Positions 31,222 to 40,868 of a DNA stretch of 43,575 nt are shown here, in pieces (position 1 is the stretch's first letter; the number at the start of each line of letters is the position of its first letter). The stretch comes from Gammaproteobacteria bacterium (GTDB lineage Bacteria; Pseudomonadota; Gammaproteobacteria; Pseudomonadales; Azotimanducaceae), in the NCBI GenBank assembly GCA_003247835.1, contig QJYB01000050.1:1-43575 (forward strand). The letters run 5' to 3'. The position numbers and the translations under genes are program-made. Under the pieces are notes generated by a model. The model saw only the letters and a list, made by a program, of their open reading frames with translations. It was not told the origin of the DNA and made no database searches.

Positions 31222-32401
31222 CACTTCCCGGGGCGGTGTGCGGCTGTTTTCGCTGTTCGGAATCGAGATCCGACTGGACTTCAGCGTCGTCTTCATCTTC
31301 GGACTCATCGTTTACAGCCTGGGCAGCGGTGTGTTCCCGGCCTGGCACCCGGAATGGCCGGCCAACACCGTCTGGGCGACCGCATTTGCCGCGGGGCTGC
31401 TCTTCTTCGGCTCGCTGCTCGCCCACGAGCTGTCCCACTCGCTGATGGCCCGTCGCTACGGCATCCGGGTGCCGCGGATCACCCTGTTTCTGTTCGGAGG
31501 CATGGCGGAAATCGAGAGCGAAGCCGAGACACCGGCTTCGGAATTCGTCATCGCCATCGCCGGCCCGCTGATGAGTCTGGCCATCGCCTTAGGTTGCATG
31601 ATCACCGTCGGCACGGCGCTCGGTGAGGAAACGATGCAGCGCATCCTCAACGACCCGGAGCAGGGCATGGCGCAGGTGAGCCCGGTGCTGACCATCGCAC
31701 TCTGGCTCGGCTCGGTGAACTTCATGCTCGCCATCTTCAATCTCGTCCCGGGATTCCCCCTGGATGGCGGGCGCGTGGCCAGGGCCGTGGTCTGGCGGAT
31801 CACGGGAGACAGGATGCGCGCCACCCGGGCCTCCGCCACGGCCGGAAAGTGGTTCGGTTGGATCCTCATGGGCCTCGGTCTGTGGGAGCTGCTCGCGTTC
31901 CGCTCTCTGGGCGGTCTCTGGCTGATTCTGATCGGCTGGTTCCTGAGCCATCTCGCCACCCAGAGCTACGTGCAGGCGTTCGCGCAGAAGGTGCTGGAGC
32001 CGCTCAGAGTGGGTGATCTCATGCGCACCCGGTTCGACCGGGTAGCCGCTGAGATGCCGGTGTCGAAGTTCGTGGATGACTGCCTGCTGAGGAGCAACCA
32101 GCTGCTGTGGCCCGTGATGCGGGGTGACGAGTGCGTCGGTACCGTATCGCTCAACGATGTTCTGGCGCTGTCTGAGGAGGCGCGGGAGGGGACGCCCGTG
32201 GGAAACGTCGCCCGGCCACTGGCGGATAGCGGCGCCATCGGCCCCGAGGTGAAGGCCACCGACGCCAGCCAGACCCTCGCTGCCTGGCAGGATCATCCCG
32301 TGCCTGTTGTCGAGAACGGCAAGGTGGTCGGACTGCTCCGTAATTCGGACATCCTCAAGTGGCTGATGGTCCACAGCCCAGGTGGATCACTCTCGCCCTG
32401 A
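31199..32401 (+). CDS. site-2-type zinc metalloprotease (M50 family) with C-terminal CBS-like region
   Basis: This is an intramembrane protease of about 400 residues. The zinc site is LLAHELSHSLMARRYG (H76, E77, H80), and the third ligand is D189 in NLVPGFPLDGGR. About six hydrophobic segments precede a soluble C-terminal part (about 270-395) that looks like a CBS-domain pair, seen in the Rv0359/SpoIVFB-like branch. Such proteases cut membrane-bound substrates such as anti-sigma factors. ATG 31199 overlaps the acyl-CoA dehydrogenase end by 23 nt and lacks a ribosome site. TTG 31214, after GGGGGC, is an alternative start that would remove five residues. No obvious anti-sigma substrate lies nearby. 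Confidence 0.87.
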   Translation: MGAFTLADTSRGGVRLFSLFGIEIRLDFSVVFIFGLIVYSLGSGVFPAWHPEWPANTVWATAFAAGLLFFGSLLAHELSHSLMARRYGIRVPRITLFLFGGMAEIESEAETPASEFVIAIAGPLMSLAIALGCMITVGTALGEETMQRILNDPEQGMAQVSPVLTIALWLGSVNFMLAIFNLVPGFPLDGGRVARAVVWRITGDRMRATRASATAGKWFGWILMGLGLWELLAFRSLGGLWLILIGWFLSHLATQSYVQAFAQKVLEPLRVGDLMRTRFDRVAAEMPVSKFVDDCLLRSNQLLWPVMRGDECVGTVSLNDVLALSEEAREGTPVGNVARPLADSGAIGPEVKATDASQTLAAWQDHPVPVVENGKVVGLLRNSDILKWLMVHSPGGSLSP

Positions 32402-32506
32402 CGGGCGGAATGCTCGGACTGTGCTGCCCTCCGGGTCATCGCCCGCCCCAGGGGCTAGAATGCTGTGCTGGATCTGATATCGGTTGATCTGAAAGGACAG
32501 AGATCC

Positions 32507-35500
32507 ATGACCAGCGCCGCAAGTGACGGTGACATCGTCGGCAACTATCTCGAGCAGCTGCAGCGACAGATCTCGCTGCGGCTCGACGAGCCGGAACGGA
32601 ACCGGGTGGCAGAGTTCGCCCGCCTCAACTTCGAGCGGAATGCCCCAGAGGACCTGGCCGGACGCAGCGGCGAGGACGATGCCTCCCTGGTCATCGACAC
32701 CTGGAAGCGGTTTCAGCGCCGGGACAGAAACGCTGTCCAGATCGAGGTGGCCAATCCGGTACACGCACGGGATGGGTGGCAGTCGCGCCACACCACAGTA
32801 TGGGTGATGACGCGGGACATGCCCTTCGTGGTGGATTCGGTGCTGATGGCCTTTTCCCAGAACGGACAGGGCACTCACTACCTGAACAACGTCGTCTTCG
32901 GCGTCGATCGGGACGAGAACGGCGCCATCGTCGCGCTGAATCGCGACATCCACTACCCCAACCGGGAGCTGCTCCTGTACGCGGAGGTGGACCGGCTTGC
33001 GGATGCGGACCTGTCGGAGCTGACCGAGCGGCTCAGAACCACCATCAACGATCTGGAAGCCGTCGTCGGCGATTTTGCCGCGATGAAGACGAAGCTCAGG
33101 GAGGTGACGGCCGAGGCGATCGCCGGTACGCGCAGTGACGAGGAATCCCTCGCCTTTCTCGAGTGGCTGGCCAGGGACAACTTCACCTTTCTGGGATTCC
33201 GGGAGTTCGAATACGCCGGCGACTGCATACGGCAGGTCGGTGATCCGCTCGGCACGCTCAGGTTGCGGGCCAGGGCCAGTGAACGCCGGCTTTCCGAGCA
33301 ACCCGAGCGAACCCGCGCCTTCCTGCTGGAACCGAAGCTGATCGCCTTCTCCAAGAGCGGCACCCGTTCGCGCGTGCATCGGCCCGCGTATCCCGACTAC
33401 GTCGGGGTCCGTCGCTTTGACGAGCACGGTCACGTCGTCGGTGAGTATGGCTTTCTCGGTCTCTACACCTCCCGGGTGTACCGGCAGGATCCCTGGGAAA
33501 TGCCCGTGGTGCGCAGGAAGGTGCGGGAGGTGATGGACCGGTCGGGCTTCGACCCCGGCGGATTCGACGGCAAGGTGCTCGCGCACCTGCTGGCGACGTA
33601 TCCGCGCGACGAGCTGTTTCAGATCGGCACCGACGAGCTGCTGGAAACCGCTGTCGCCGTCACCAACATTCACGAGCGGCGCATCATCCGGATCTTCATC
33701 CGGGTGGAGAGCTATGGCCTGTTCGTCAACTGTCTCGTCTACCTGCCGAGAGACCTGTGGAATACCCATGCCCGTCAGAAAATCGAACAGCTGCTGGCTG
33801 AGACGTTCCACGCCGAGGATTTCGATTACGACATCCATCTGTCCGAGTCCATACAGCTGCGGCTCCAGTACACGATCCGAATCCGTCCCGGCACCGAAGT
33901 GGATTTCGATCAGGCAGCGCTGGAGCAGAAAGTTGCCGAGCTCATCAGCGACTGGAACACCGAGCTCAGTCACGCCTTCATCAGCGCCTTCGGCGAAACG
34001 GTCGGCCGGCGCTATCAGCGGCTCTACCAGAACGCCTTTCCGGCCGGATACCGTGAGGGCTACAGTCCCCGGACGGCTGCCGACGACGTCGCCAGTATCG
34101 AGCAGCTGTCGGACGAGCATCCGCTGCTGACGCGTTTCTATCACCTGCCGGAAGACGCGAACGACCGGATCAGGCTCAAGGTGTTTCATCTTCATGGTCC
34201 GCTGCCGCTGTCGGATCTGATCTCCAAGCTCGAGAACATGGGCCTGGTTGTGATCGAGGAGCAGCCACACCGGATCAGCAAAACCACGGGACAGAACGTG
34301 GCGCTGCACGACTTCCTGCTGATCTGCGGAGAGACCATCGACATCGTCGAAGTGGGCGGCCGGTTCAACGACGCCTTCGAGCGGGTCTGGACCGGACAGG
34401 CGGAGGACGACGGCTTCAACCGCCTGATCCTGGCAGCGGGGCTGACCTGGCGGCAGGTCACCGTCCTCAGAACCTACGCCCGATACCTGCAGCAGATCCG
34501 TTTCGGCTTCAGCCAGCCGTTCATCAGCGACACGCTGGTCGCGCACCCGCAGATCTCACGGATGCTGCTGCGCTGGTTTGAGACCCGTTTCCAGGTGGAC
34601 GGCGAACCGGGGCCCCTGGCAAAGCTGCAGCAGCAGATTCTCGCCGCGCTCGAGAAAGTGGCTCTCCTGAACGAAGACAGGATACTCAGGCGCATTCTCG
34701 ATCTGATCAATGCCACGAAGAGGACCAACTACTTCCGCACCGATGCCGGCCGGTCGCGTCCATTCCTGTCGCTGAAGCTCTCACCCAGAGAGATTCCGGA
34801 CATGCCGCGACCACTGCCGGAATTCGAGATCTTCGTCTGCGCGCCGCACTTCGAGGGAGTACACCTGAGGGGCGGATCCATCGCCAGAGGCGGACTGCGC
34901 TGGTCGGACCGTCTCGAGGATTATCGTACTGAGGTGCTGGGCCTGGTGAAGGCGCAGATCGTGAAGAACGGCGTGATCGTGCCGACCGGTGCCAAGGGTG
35001 GTTTCGTGCTGAAGGAGGTTCGAGGAATCAAGCCGGACGTAGTCACCTGCTACCGGCAGTTCATCAGCGGACTGCTGGATCTCACCGACAATCTGGCAGA
35101 CGGCGTGGTTGTGCCACCAGAGCGGGTGAAACGCTACGACGCCGACGATCCGTATCTGGTCGTCGCTGCGGACAAAGGGACGGCGACCTTCTCTGACGAT
35201 GCGAATGCCGTGTCCGACCAGTACGGCTTCTGGCTCGGGGACGGCTTCGCTTCCGGTGGTTCCCACGGTTACGACCACAAGAAGATGGGCATCACCGCTC
35301 GCGGTGCCTGGATCTCCGTCCAGCGCCACTTCAGGGAGCTGGGCGTGGACGTGCAGTCGGATCCGGTGACGGTGCTGGGTATCGGTGACATGGGCGGAGA
35401 CGTGTTCGGCAACGGGATGCTGCTGTCCCGATCCATCCGGCTGGTGGCTGCCTTCAACCATCTGCACATCTTCCTAGATCCGGATCCGGATCCTGAGGTG

Positions 35501-37246
35501 AGCTTCGCCGAGCGCCAGCGCCTCTTTGCGGGGCCCGCCTCCGGCTGGGGGGACTACGACTCCACCCGGATTTCCGCCGGAGGCGGAGTGTTCTCCCGCA
35601 AGGACAAATCCATCCGTTTGACCTCCGAGATCAAGTCCCGGTTCGGATTGTCCGCCGACCGGCTGGCACCGGACGAGCTGATTCACGAACTCCTGAAATC
35701 TCCCGTCGACCTGATCTGGAACGGCGGTATCGGCACCTACGTCAAGGCGGGCTTCGAGACCGACGCCGACGTTGGCGACCGGGCGAATGACCACCTGCGG
35801 GTAAACGCCAGGGATCTGCGCGCGCGGGTATTCGGCGAAGGTGGCAATCTGGGCCTTACGCAACGGGCGCGTGTGCAGTTTGCGCTGTCCGGCGGCTCGG
35901 TGAACACGGACTTCATCGACAACTCCGCGGGTGTGGACTGCTCGGATCATGAGGTAAACATCAAGATCGCGTTGAACGGCATGGTGAACGCCGGTGACAT
36001 GACGCCAAAGCAGCGCAATGTCCTGCTCGAGCAGATGACCGACGAGGTGGCGGAGCTGGTGCTCGAAAACAACAAGCATCAGACGCGCACGCTGAGCCTG
36101 GCACAGATGCATGCGCGTACCCGCCAGTCGGAGTACCGCCGCTTCATCACCTTCATGGAGTCGGCTGCCGGTCTCGACCGGGCGCTGGAGTTCCTGCCCA
36201 CGGACGAGGAGCTCACCGAACGTCCCGGTCAGTCACTCACCCGTCCGGAGCTCGCGGTGCTGCTCGCCTACGCGAAGATCCATGTCAAGAAGACTCTGGT
36301 TGCCACGGACGTCGACCGCGAACCGCTGATTCATAGGGAGGTCCTGGGTGCGGTACCGGCGACCCTGCGCCAGCGGTATGAGCAGGTGGTTCTGGAGCAT
36401 CCGCTTCGCAAGCAGATCCTGGCGAGTCAGGTGGCCAACAGCCTGGTCGACCACATGGGAATTACGTTCGTTGTGCACCTCCTGGAATTCGTCGGCGGCA
36501 GCATGGACGCCATGGTCCGGGCTTACTACGCCTTCGTGGAGGCCTTCGGTGTGCGTGCGTGGTTCGACGAGGTGGAGGAGCAGGCGGTCGTCCCGGAGAT
36601 GATCCGCCTGGAAATGCTGCTCGACCTCATGCGCCTGGGCCGTCGCGCCACCCGATGGATTCTCCGTCATCGCCGCGGGCTCAGCAGCGTGCAGGGCTTT
36701 GTCGACGGCTGTCAGCAGCGGATCGCTACGCTCATCGACCGTCGTGCCTCACTGATGAGCAGGAGCGACAAGGATGACTGGCAGATGGCCGTAGAGGCGC
36801 TGATTGGTGCGGGTGTGGAAGAAACACTGGCACACCGGACGGCTCGTGCATCGCGCCTGGCGGACGCGCTTTCGATCGTCGATGCTTCCGACGCGACCGG
36901 CGAGGACGTGGTCAAGACCGCGGAAGTGTTCGTGCAGCTGTCAGAGAAGCTGCAGACGGACTGGCTGTCTGATCAGCTTGCCCAGCTGTCGCCCGCGAGC
37001 CACTGGCAGGCCATGGAGCGCGATGCGTTGCTCGACGATGTCATGACCCAGCAGGGACGCCTGGCCGTGAGCGTGCTTGCTGAAGCTGGTGGTGACGTGG
37101 AACGCTGGATCTCCGAACAGGAGCGCCTGGTCTCGGAGTGGCGGCGTGTCATCAACAACGCCCAGCACGCGGCCCAGCAGGACTTTTCCATGTTCGCCAT
37201 GACCTGTCGCAGGCTGGCCGATCTTGGCCGACAGGAAGTGGGCTGA
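32507..37246 (+). CDS. gdhB: NAD-specific glutamate dehydrogenase, large (180 kDa) type
   Basis: This 1579-residue protein has the length of the L_180 class of glutamate dehydrogenase, which converts glutamate to 2-oxoglutarate and ammonia with NAD. The long N-terminal ACT-like/regulatory region (to about 700) is followed by the catalytic domain, with GGLRWSDR, the substrate Lys region PTGAKGGFVLK and the nucleotide-fold segment GIGDMGGDVFGNGML. The C-terminal helical extension is present. ATG 32507 has AAAGGA about 10 nt upstream; the GTG at 32465 adds 14 unlikely residues. A TAGAAT hexamer at 32456-32461 could be the -10 element. The enzyme would feed amino-acid nitrogen and carbon into the TCA cycle. 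It is followed 63 nt later by the 348-residue gene. The name gdhB follows pseudomonad usage. Confidence 0.95.
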   Translation: MTSAASDGDIVGNYLEQLQRQISLRLDEPERNRVAEFARLNFERNAPEDLAGRSGEDDASLVIDTWKRFQRRDRNAVQIEVANPVHARDGWQSRHTTVWVMTRDMPFVVDSVLMAFSQNGQGTHYLNNVVFGVDRDENGAIVALNRDIHYPNRELLLYAEVDRLADADLSELTERLRTTINDLEAVVGDFAAMKTKLREVTAEAIAGTRSDEESLAFLEWLARDNFTFLGFREFEYAGDCIRQVGDPLGTLRLRARASERRLSEQPERTRAFLLEPKLIAFSKSGTRSRVHRPAYPDYVGVRRFDEHGHVVGEYGFLGLYTSRVYRQDPWEMPVVRRKVREVMDRSGFDPGGFDGKVLAHLLATYPRDELFQIGTDELLETAVAVTNIHERRIIRIFIRVESYGLFVNCLVYLPRDLWNTHARQKIEQLLAETFHAEDFDYDIHLSESIQLRLQYTIRIRPGTEVDFDQAALEQKVAELISDWNTELSHAFISAFGETVGRRYQRLYQNAFPAGYREGYSPRTAADDVASIEQLSDEHPLLTRFYHLPEDANDRIRLKVFHLHGPLPLSDLISKLENMGLVVIEEQPHRISKTTGQNVALHDFLLICGETIDIVEVGGRFNDAFERVWTGQAEDDGFNRLILAAGLTWRQVTVLRTYARYLQQIRFGFSQPFISDTLVAHPQISRMLLRWFETRFQVDGEPGPLAKLQQQILAALEKVALLNEDRILRRILDLINATKRTNYFRTDAGRSRPFLSLKLSPREIPDMPRPLPEFEIFVCAPHFEGVHLRGGSIARGGLRWSDRLEDYRTEVLGLVKAQIVKNGVIVPTGAKGGFVLKEVRGIKPDVVTCYRQFISGLLDLTDNLADGVVVPPERVKRYDADDPYLVVAADKGTATFSDDANAVSDQYGFWLGDGFASGGSHGYDHKKMGITARGAWISVQRHFRELGVDVQSDPVTVLGIGDMGGDVFGNGMLLSRSIRLVAAFNHLHIFLDPDPDPEVSFAERQRLFAGPASGWGDYDSTRISAGGGVFSRKDKSIRLTSEIKSRFGLSADRLAPDELIHELLKSPVDLIWNGGIGTYVKAGFETDADVGDRANDHLRVNARDLRARVFGEGGNLGLTQRARVQFALSGGSVNTDFIDNSAGVDCSDHEVNIKIALNGMVNAGDMTPKQRNVLLEQMTDEVAELVLENNKHQTRTLSLAQMHARTRQSEYRRFITFMESAAGLDRALEFLPTDEELTERPGQSLTRPELAVLLAYAKIHVKKTLVATDVDREPLIHREVLGAVPATLRQRYEQVVLEHPLRKQILASQVANSLVDHMGITFVVHLLEFVGGSMDAMVRAYYAFVEAFGVRAWFDEVEEQAVVPEMIRLEMLLDLMRLGRRATRWILRHRRGLSSVQGFVDGCQQRIATLIDRRASLMSRSDKDDWQMAVEALIGAGVEETLAHRTARASRLADALSIVDASDATGEDVVKTAEVFVQLSEKLQTDWLSDQLAQLSPASHWQAMERDALLDDVMTQQGRLAVSVLAEAGGDVERWISEQERLVSEWRRVINNAQHAAQQDFSMFAMTCRRLADLGRQEVG

Positions 37247-37309
37247 CGGCGCGGCGCCGGTGCGATTCTGCTATAACGGCAGCTCGAACGGCACATCAGG
37301 GGAGTCCCG

Positions 37310-38356
37310 ATGACACAGCTGAAGTTCACGACGGAAGAACTCTACGACGACTACGAGTACGCCGCCCTGCACGAACGTGCAGGCGTGCGGATGCACGGTG
37401 GTTTCGACAGCAGCGGCCGCTACCTGCCGCCGCGCTCCAGGGGAAGGCGCAAGGCAATCGTCGCCTGGACGGAGGCTCTGCGCGCCAGGGGGGGCGAGCT
37501 CTTTGCTGCAGATGCCTCGCTGCTGACCGGTGCCCGAATGCCCAATGTCGCACAGCAGACGCTGCTGCTCGCCCACGGCATCGGCCGGCCGTTCTGGAAC
37601 AGCCTCACCATCACCGGCAAGATCGAAGGCCGGGGCCGTATTCTCGCGGAAATGGCGTTTCCCGATCTGCAGAAAGTGATCGTGGAGGACATCTCCGGCA
37701 TGGCACTCGGGCATCTGAACAAAGGCCTGCTGGTCATGCACGGTATCGATGAGGGTGGCGAGCCGGACCGGGGTATCGGCGGACATGACGTGATGTGGTT
37801 CGTGGCGCGGGACCTGGCTTTCGGGCCGGATGCATTTCCCGACGTGGACCCGCCCGAGTCCATCGCCAGACCGGAAGCCGGCCAGCGGCTCATGCCCGAG
37901 CTCGCACCCGAATACGAAGCGATGCTGAGCTTCCTGATGAACCTGCTGCTCATCGAGTTCCGCGCGGAGATCGGATTCGCGTCAACCCAGGAGATTCTCC
38001 GCAACCCCGAGTTGTTCAAGGATCGCCGCGCCGAAGCGGAAGAAGCCGCGGAGATCGTCGGCCGCATCCGCGAGGACGAGCTGATTCACGTCGAGTCACT
38101 GCGGCTGTATCTCGGCGAAATCCGTGAGCTGACGCTGAGGACGCTGGACGGCGGTACCGTGCGCGGCTCCACGCTGATCGACCGGTTCTGGGACGGGCTC
38201 GTACGCTGGGCCACGGTGGATCAGCCTGCCATTGCCGCGGCGAACCAGTACGAAACGCTCAAGCCGATGATTCTCGAGGAGCCGGAGGGAGCACGCGTAC
38301 TCGCGCAGTTCGATGCGCTTGCGGACCGGAAGGCGCCGGCCGCCGCAAGCGGCTGA
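37310..38356 (+). CDS. uncharacterised protein with ferritin-like motifs
   Basis: I do not recognise a named family. The 348-residue product is soluble and mostly helical. Two paired helices carry metal-ligand-like residues: LLLIEFRAEIGF (about 212-223) and REDELIHVESLRLYLGEI (about 254-271), the second with an ExxH motif as in ferritin-like di-iron proteins. Further upstream, VEDISGMALGHLNKGLLVMH (about 125-144) offers more Glu and His. If these helices form a four-helix bundle, a di-iron oxygenase or radical enzyme is possible, but this is inference. ATG 37310 has AGGGGAG about 5 nt upstream, and a TATAAC at 37272-37277 may be its -10 element. It is a single gene between gdhB and the convergent DUF169 gene. 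Confidence 0.78.
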   Translation: MTQLKFTTEELYDDYEYAALHERAGVRMHGGFDSSGRYLPPRSRGRRKAIVAWTEALRARGGELFAADASLLTGARMPNVAQQTLLLAHGIGRPFWNSLTITGKIEGRGRILAEMAFPDLQKVIVEDISGMALGHLNKGLLVMHGIDEGGEPDRGIGGHDVMWFVARDLAFGPDAFPDVDPPESIARPEAGQRLMPELAPEYEAMLSFLMNLLLIEFRAEIGFASTQEILRNPELFKDRRAEAEEAAEIVGRIREDELIHVESLRLYLGEIRELTLRTLDGGTVRGSTLIDRFWDGLVRWATVDQPAIAAANQYETLKPMILEEPEGARVLAQFDALADRKAPAAASG

Positions 38357-38371
38357 CCGGTACACACCGAC

Positions 38372-39160
38372 TCAGCTGTCGTAGCTCACACCCATCCCGG
38401 CACGGACGTCGTTGTTCACGCCGTAGGGGGCGATGGGATAACGCAGCCCGTTGTTGGAGAGGTGCTCGAGCCCTGAGATCACCTTGGGCAGATATGCCGG
38501 CGGAATAGCCATCAGCAGCTCATCTTCCATAACGCCGCCGTAGCGGCGCTCTGCAAAACAGGGAATGGAAAGACTTGGCTCGCCGCTGGCCAGTGCTCGC
38601 CCCCACGAGTCGGCGCAGGCGGATTCACCGACACAGCCCCACTCCAGCTTCTTGTAACCCGTCCACTGCAGGCCGTTGATGAACAGGATCATCTGCGCAG
38701 GGGTGGCATAGATCAGGCAGATATCCGGTGGATTCAGCCGGCCGCTGGTCAGCGGGCTCGCCACCATGGCTTCGAAGCGCCCGTATGGGACCACGTCCAT
38801 GGCCTCCTGGTGAGCCCGGGCGTCATCGAGCTCCTGGTACCAGACGCCCCGCATGCGCTTGCCGGACAGCCAGTCGTCGCTGCGCGGGTGCAGGCCGATC
38901 ACGGTGCTGCATTGAGCGCCTACCAGGTCGTCTGCGGTGATCCCCACGGTCCAGCCGTTGCGGGCGGCCATACCGACGATCTGGTCCGTGGTGTGGATGG
39001 CGCTCGGTCGACGGATACGGGGGATGGCCTCCATGTCCGCCGCGCGCTCGAAGAGCTTCATGCCGATGGGCGTGGTCCGCAGGCGCAGGTAGCGATTGAG
39101 CCCCGTCACGATCTCATTGAGGTCGATTCCGGTCTGGTCGCTGGCAATCAATTCGCTCAT
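38372..39160 (-). CDS. DUF169 domain protein
   Basis: This 262-residue protein matches the DUF169 family. The start region has LRTTPIGMKLF, and the conserved core includes GESACADSWGRALASGEPSLSIPCFAERRYGG (within about 180-215). Two conserved cysteines occur in the WGCVGESACADSWG stretch. The biochemical role of the family is not known to me. Its ATG overlaps the stop codon of the upstream hydrolase gene by 4 nt (ATGA), and AGGAGA lies 5 nt upstream, so the two proteins are probably made together. It converges with the 348-residue gene, 15 bp away. Confidence 0.9.
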   Translation of the reverse strand: MSELIASDQTGIDLNEIVTGLNRYLRLRTTPIGMKLFERAADMEAIPRIRRPSAIHTTDQIVGMAARNGWTVGITADDLVGAQCSTVIGLHPRSDDWLSGKRMRGVWYQELDDARAHQEAMDVVPYGRFEAMVASPLTSGRLNPPDICLIYATPAQMILFINGLQWTGYKKLEWGCVGESACADSWGRALASGEPSLSIPCFAERRYGGVMEDELLMAIPPAYLPKVISGLEHLSNNGLRYPIAPYGVNNDVRAGMGVSYDS

Positions 39161-40068
39161 AGTCTTCTCCTCAGGAAATCCAGTGTGGCTTCGGCGAGCG
39201 CCTCAGGCTCGTCGAAGTGCACCATGTGTCCGGACCCGGCAAGGGTCACCAGCTCCGCGTCGGGGAACAGCGCGACCCGGGCTTCCAGCTCGCCCGGGGC
39301 GAACGCGCCGGTCCAGCTCGAACCGGTGGGCATCGCAGATCGCCAGTATTCTGCCGCGTGAGCGCCTGCAACGATGCAGGTGGGGCAGCGTACCGACGTC
39401 CAGTAGCGCTCGTTGGCGTCCGCATCGGCGCCGACGAACACGGACTGCGCCCGGGGATCGAAAGCCCAGTGGAGCGCACCGTCCTCGCCGGTCATAGTGC
39501 CCAGTCTGGCGAGCTCCATTGCCCGCTCCGGCGCGAGCCGCGGATTGTTCGCCAGCAGGCGCTCGGCAGCGAAGGCCAGGCTCGGCAACGGTCGGGGCGT
39601 ATGCGGCGCGCCGAGTGTGGCCAGCAGCCGGGCTCCTTCGGCTTCCAGCGCGAGCAGCGGATCCGCGGGGCGTCTGCCCGCCGGTGGACCGAGTCCCTCC
39701 ACCACGATGGCGGCCCGTACCCGATCGGGGAAGAGAGCAGCGAACCGGCACACCACATGCCCACCCAGACTGTGCCCGAACAGCACCACCGGAGCACCGG
39801 TCATCTGGTCGATGACCACGTGCAGGTCGTAGATCATCTGTGCCATGGAGTAGCCGCCCGGCTTGTCACTGGCACCATGACCTCGGAGATCTGCGAGGAA
39901 CACGGGGTGACTGTCGGCGAGTCTGGAAGCTACCGGCATGAGGCTCAGTGCAACGTCGCGCAGTCCGTGCAGCATGACCACCGCGGGTGTGCTCAATTCC
40001 TCGCCGATGGCGTAGAGATTGAGGCTGACGCCATTGGCATCCACGCGCAGACGTCGGGGCTCGGACAT
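39157..40068 (-). CDS. alpha/beta hydrolase
   Basis: This 303-residue hydrolase has the oxyanion segment VVMLHGLRD (about 30-38), a nucleophile in FGHSLGGH (S100) and the catalytic histidine in GSGHMVHFDEP (H281). DLRGHGASDKP (about 60-70) is typical of the esterase and epoxide-hydrolase-like branch. The substrate is unknown. ATG 40068 fits the family start; the longer frame to 40173 runs through a palindrome and is unlikely. It is the first gene of a coupled pair with the DUF169 gene. The 20-bp palindrome 7 bp upstream of the start codon may control both. Confidence 0.9.
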   Translation of the reverse strand: MSEPRRLRVDANGVSLNLYAIGEELSTPAVVMLHGLRDVALSLMPVASRLADSHPVFLADLRGHGASDKPGGYSMAQMIYDLHVVIDQMTGAPVVLFGHSLGGHVVCRFAALFPDRVRAAIVVEGLGPPAGRRPADPLLALEAEGARLLATLGAPHTPRPLPSLAFAAERLLANNPRLAPERAMELARLGTMTGEDGALHWAFDPRAQSVFVGADADANERYWTSVRCPTCIVAGAHAAEYWRSAMPTGSSWTGAFAPGELEARVALFPDAELVTLAGSGHMVHFDEPEALAEATLDFLRRRL

Positions 40069-40075
40069 GTGACTT

Positions 40076-40095
40076 ATGATCCTGGCCAGGATCAT
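40076..40095. promoter_or_regulatory. perfect 20-bp palindrome, possible operator
   Basis: ATGATCCTGGCCAGGATCAT is a perfect 10+10 palindrome without a spacer. It lies 7 bp upstream of the hydrolase start (minus strand) in the divergent gap with the gene at 40173. It could bind a dimeric repressor, or form a hairpin in the leader that affects translation. No regulator gene is adjacent. Confidence 0.5.
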
Positions 40096-40172
40096 CGAGA
40101 GTACCGTATCGGCTGACGCACCGTCTAATGAGCTAACATGGCGGCCGTCGATCATCACCGCGAATACTGCCA

Positions 40173-40868
40173 TTGAGTCGTTCGTTCCTCGCGTTTCTCC
40201 TTTTCGTTCTGTTTCTGACCGGCAGCGCGGCGGCGCTGCTCTGGTGGGCGGGGCCAGCCATGGTGTCGCTGGCCCTCGACGAGGAACGCCGCAGTACGCC
40301 CTACTATCTGGTGCACCTGCTCGCCGAGCGCGAGCCCGCCGCCTATTTCCAGACCTTCGGTGGTCTACTGCGCGAAGAGGGGGCTCAGCTGCTCTGGCGC
40401 GGCAGCCTGAAGGCGTTACTTGCAGGACGCAGCCGGGACGAGTTCACGGATGCCGCGCTGCTTGAATTCAGCGAGGGATCGTCGGTGGTGCAGATGCTGA
40501 CGAGCAGCGCGTATCGGACCCTGACCCGGGATCGTGCACCCGTTCTTCTCGGCACGGCTGAGCCGCCCGGCCCGATTGCCCAGGACGAGACACTGCTGCT
40601 GTGGCTGCTCGAGCTCGGCGAGGGGACGGATGCCGGCGTGCTGAAACCGCTCACGGGTTCCGCCGGAGCGCGTAACGGTCAGCTGATCTGGTCCACGCCG
40701 GTGGCGGTGCTGGAAGGGGAACGGTCCTGGAACCATCTGATCCTGCTGGCGTTCCCGGACACGAGCGCGCTGGAAGCCTGGCTCGACGATCCGGAGACCG
40801 TGACGGAGCGTGCACTCAGTCGACGTTACTACGACGCCGAGGCCATGCTCGAGCTGGGTTCGAGTTGA
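40173..40868 (+). CDS. membrane-anchored uncharacterised protein with DUF1330-like C-terminus
   Basis: This 231-residue protein starts with a hydrophobic segment, LAFLLFVLFLTGSAAALLWWA (within about 5-26), which could be a signal anchor with the rest outside the membrane. The C-terminal part, WNHLILLAFPDTSALEAWLDD followed by RALSRRYYDAEAM, resembles the small ferredoxin-like DUF1330 fold. I do not recognise the middle region. The start is TTG 40173; no ATG or GTG of the frame lies upstream of the hydrophobic segment. Its 3' end overlaps the convergent methyltransferase gene by 53 bp. The function is unknown. Confidence 0.68.
   Translation: MSRSFLAFLLFVLFLTGSAAALLWWAGPAMVSLALDEERRSTPYYLVHLLAEREPAAYFQTFGGLLREEGAQLLWRGSLKALLAGRSRDEFTDAALLEFSEGSSVVQMLTSSAYRTLTRDRAPVLLGTAEPPGPIAQDETLLLWLLELGEGTDAGVLKPLTGSAGARNGQLIWSTPVAVLEGERSWNHLILLAFPDTSALEAWLDDPETVTERALSRRYYDAEAMLELGSS

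Noticed and set aside
32387-34546. 719-codon minus-strand frame opposite the glutamate dehydrogenase
   Set aside because: Antisense to a firmly identified gene; low-complexity translation of complementary codons, typical of high-G+C genomes.
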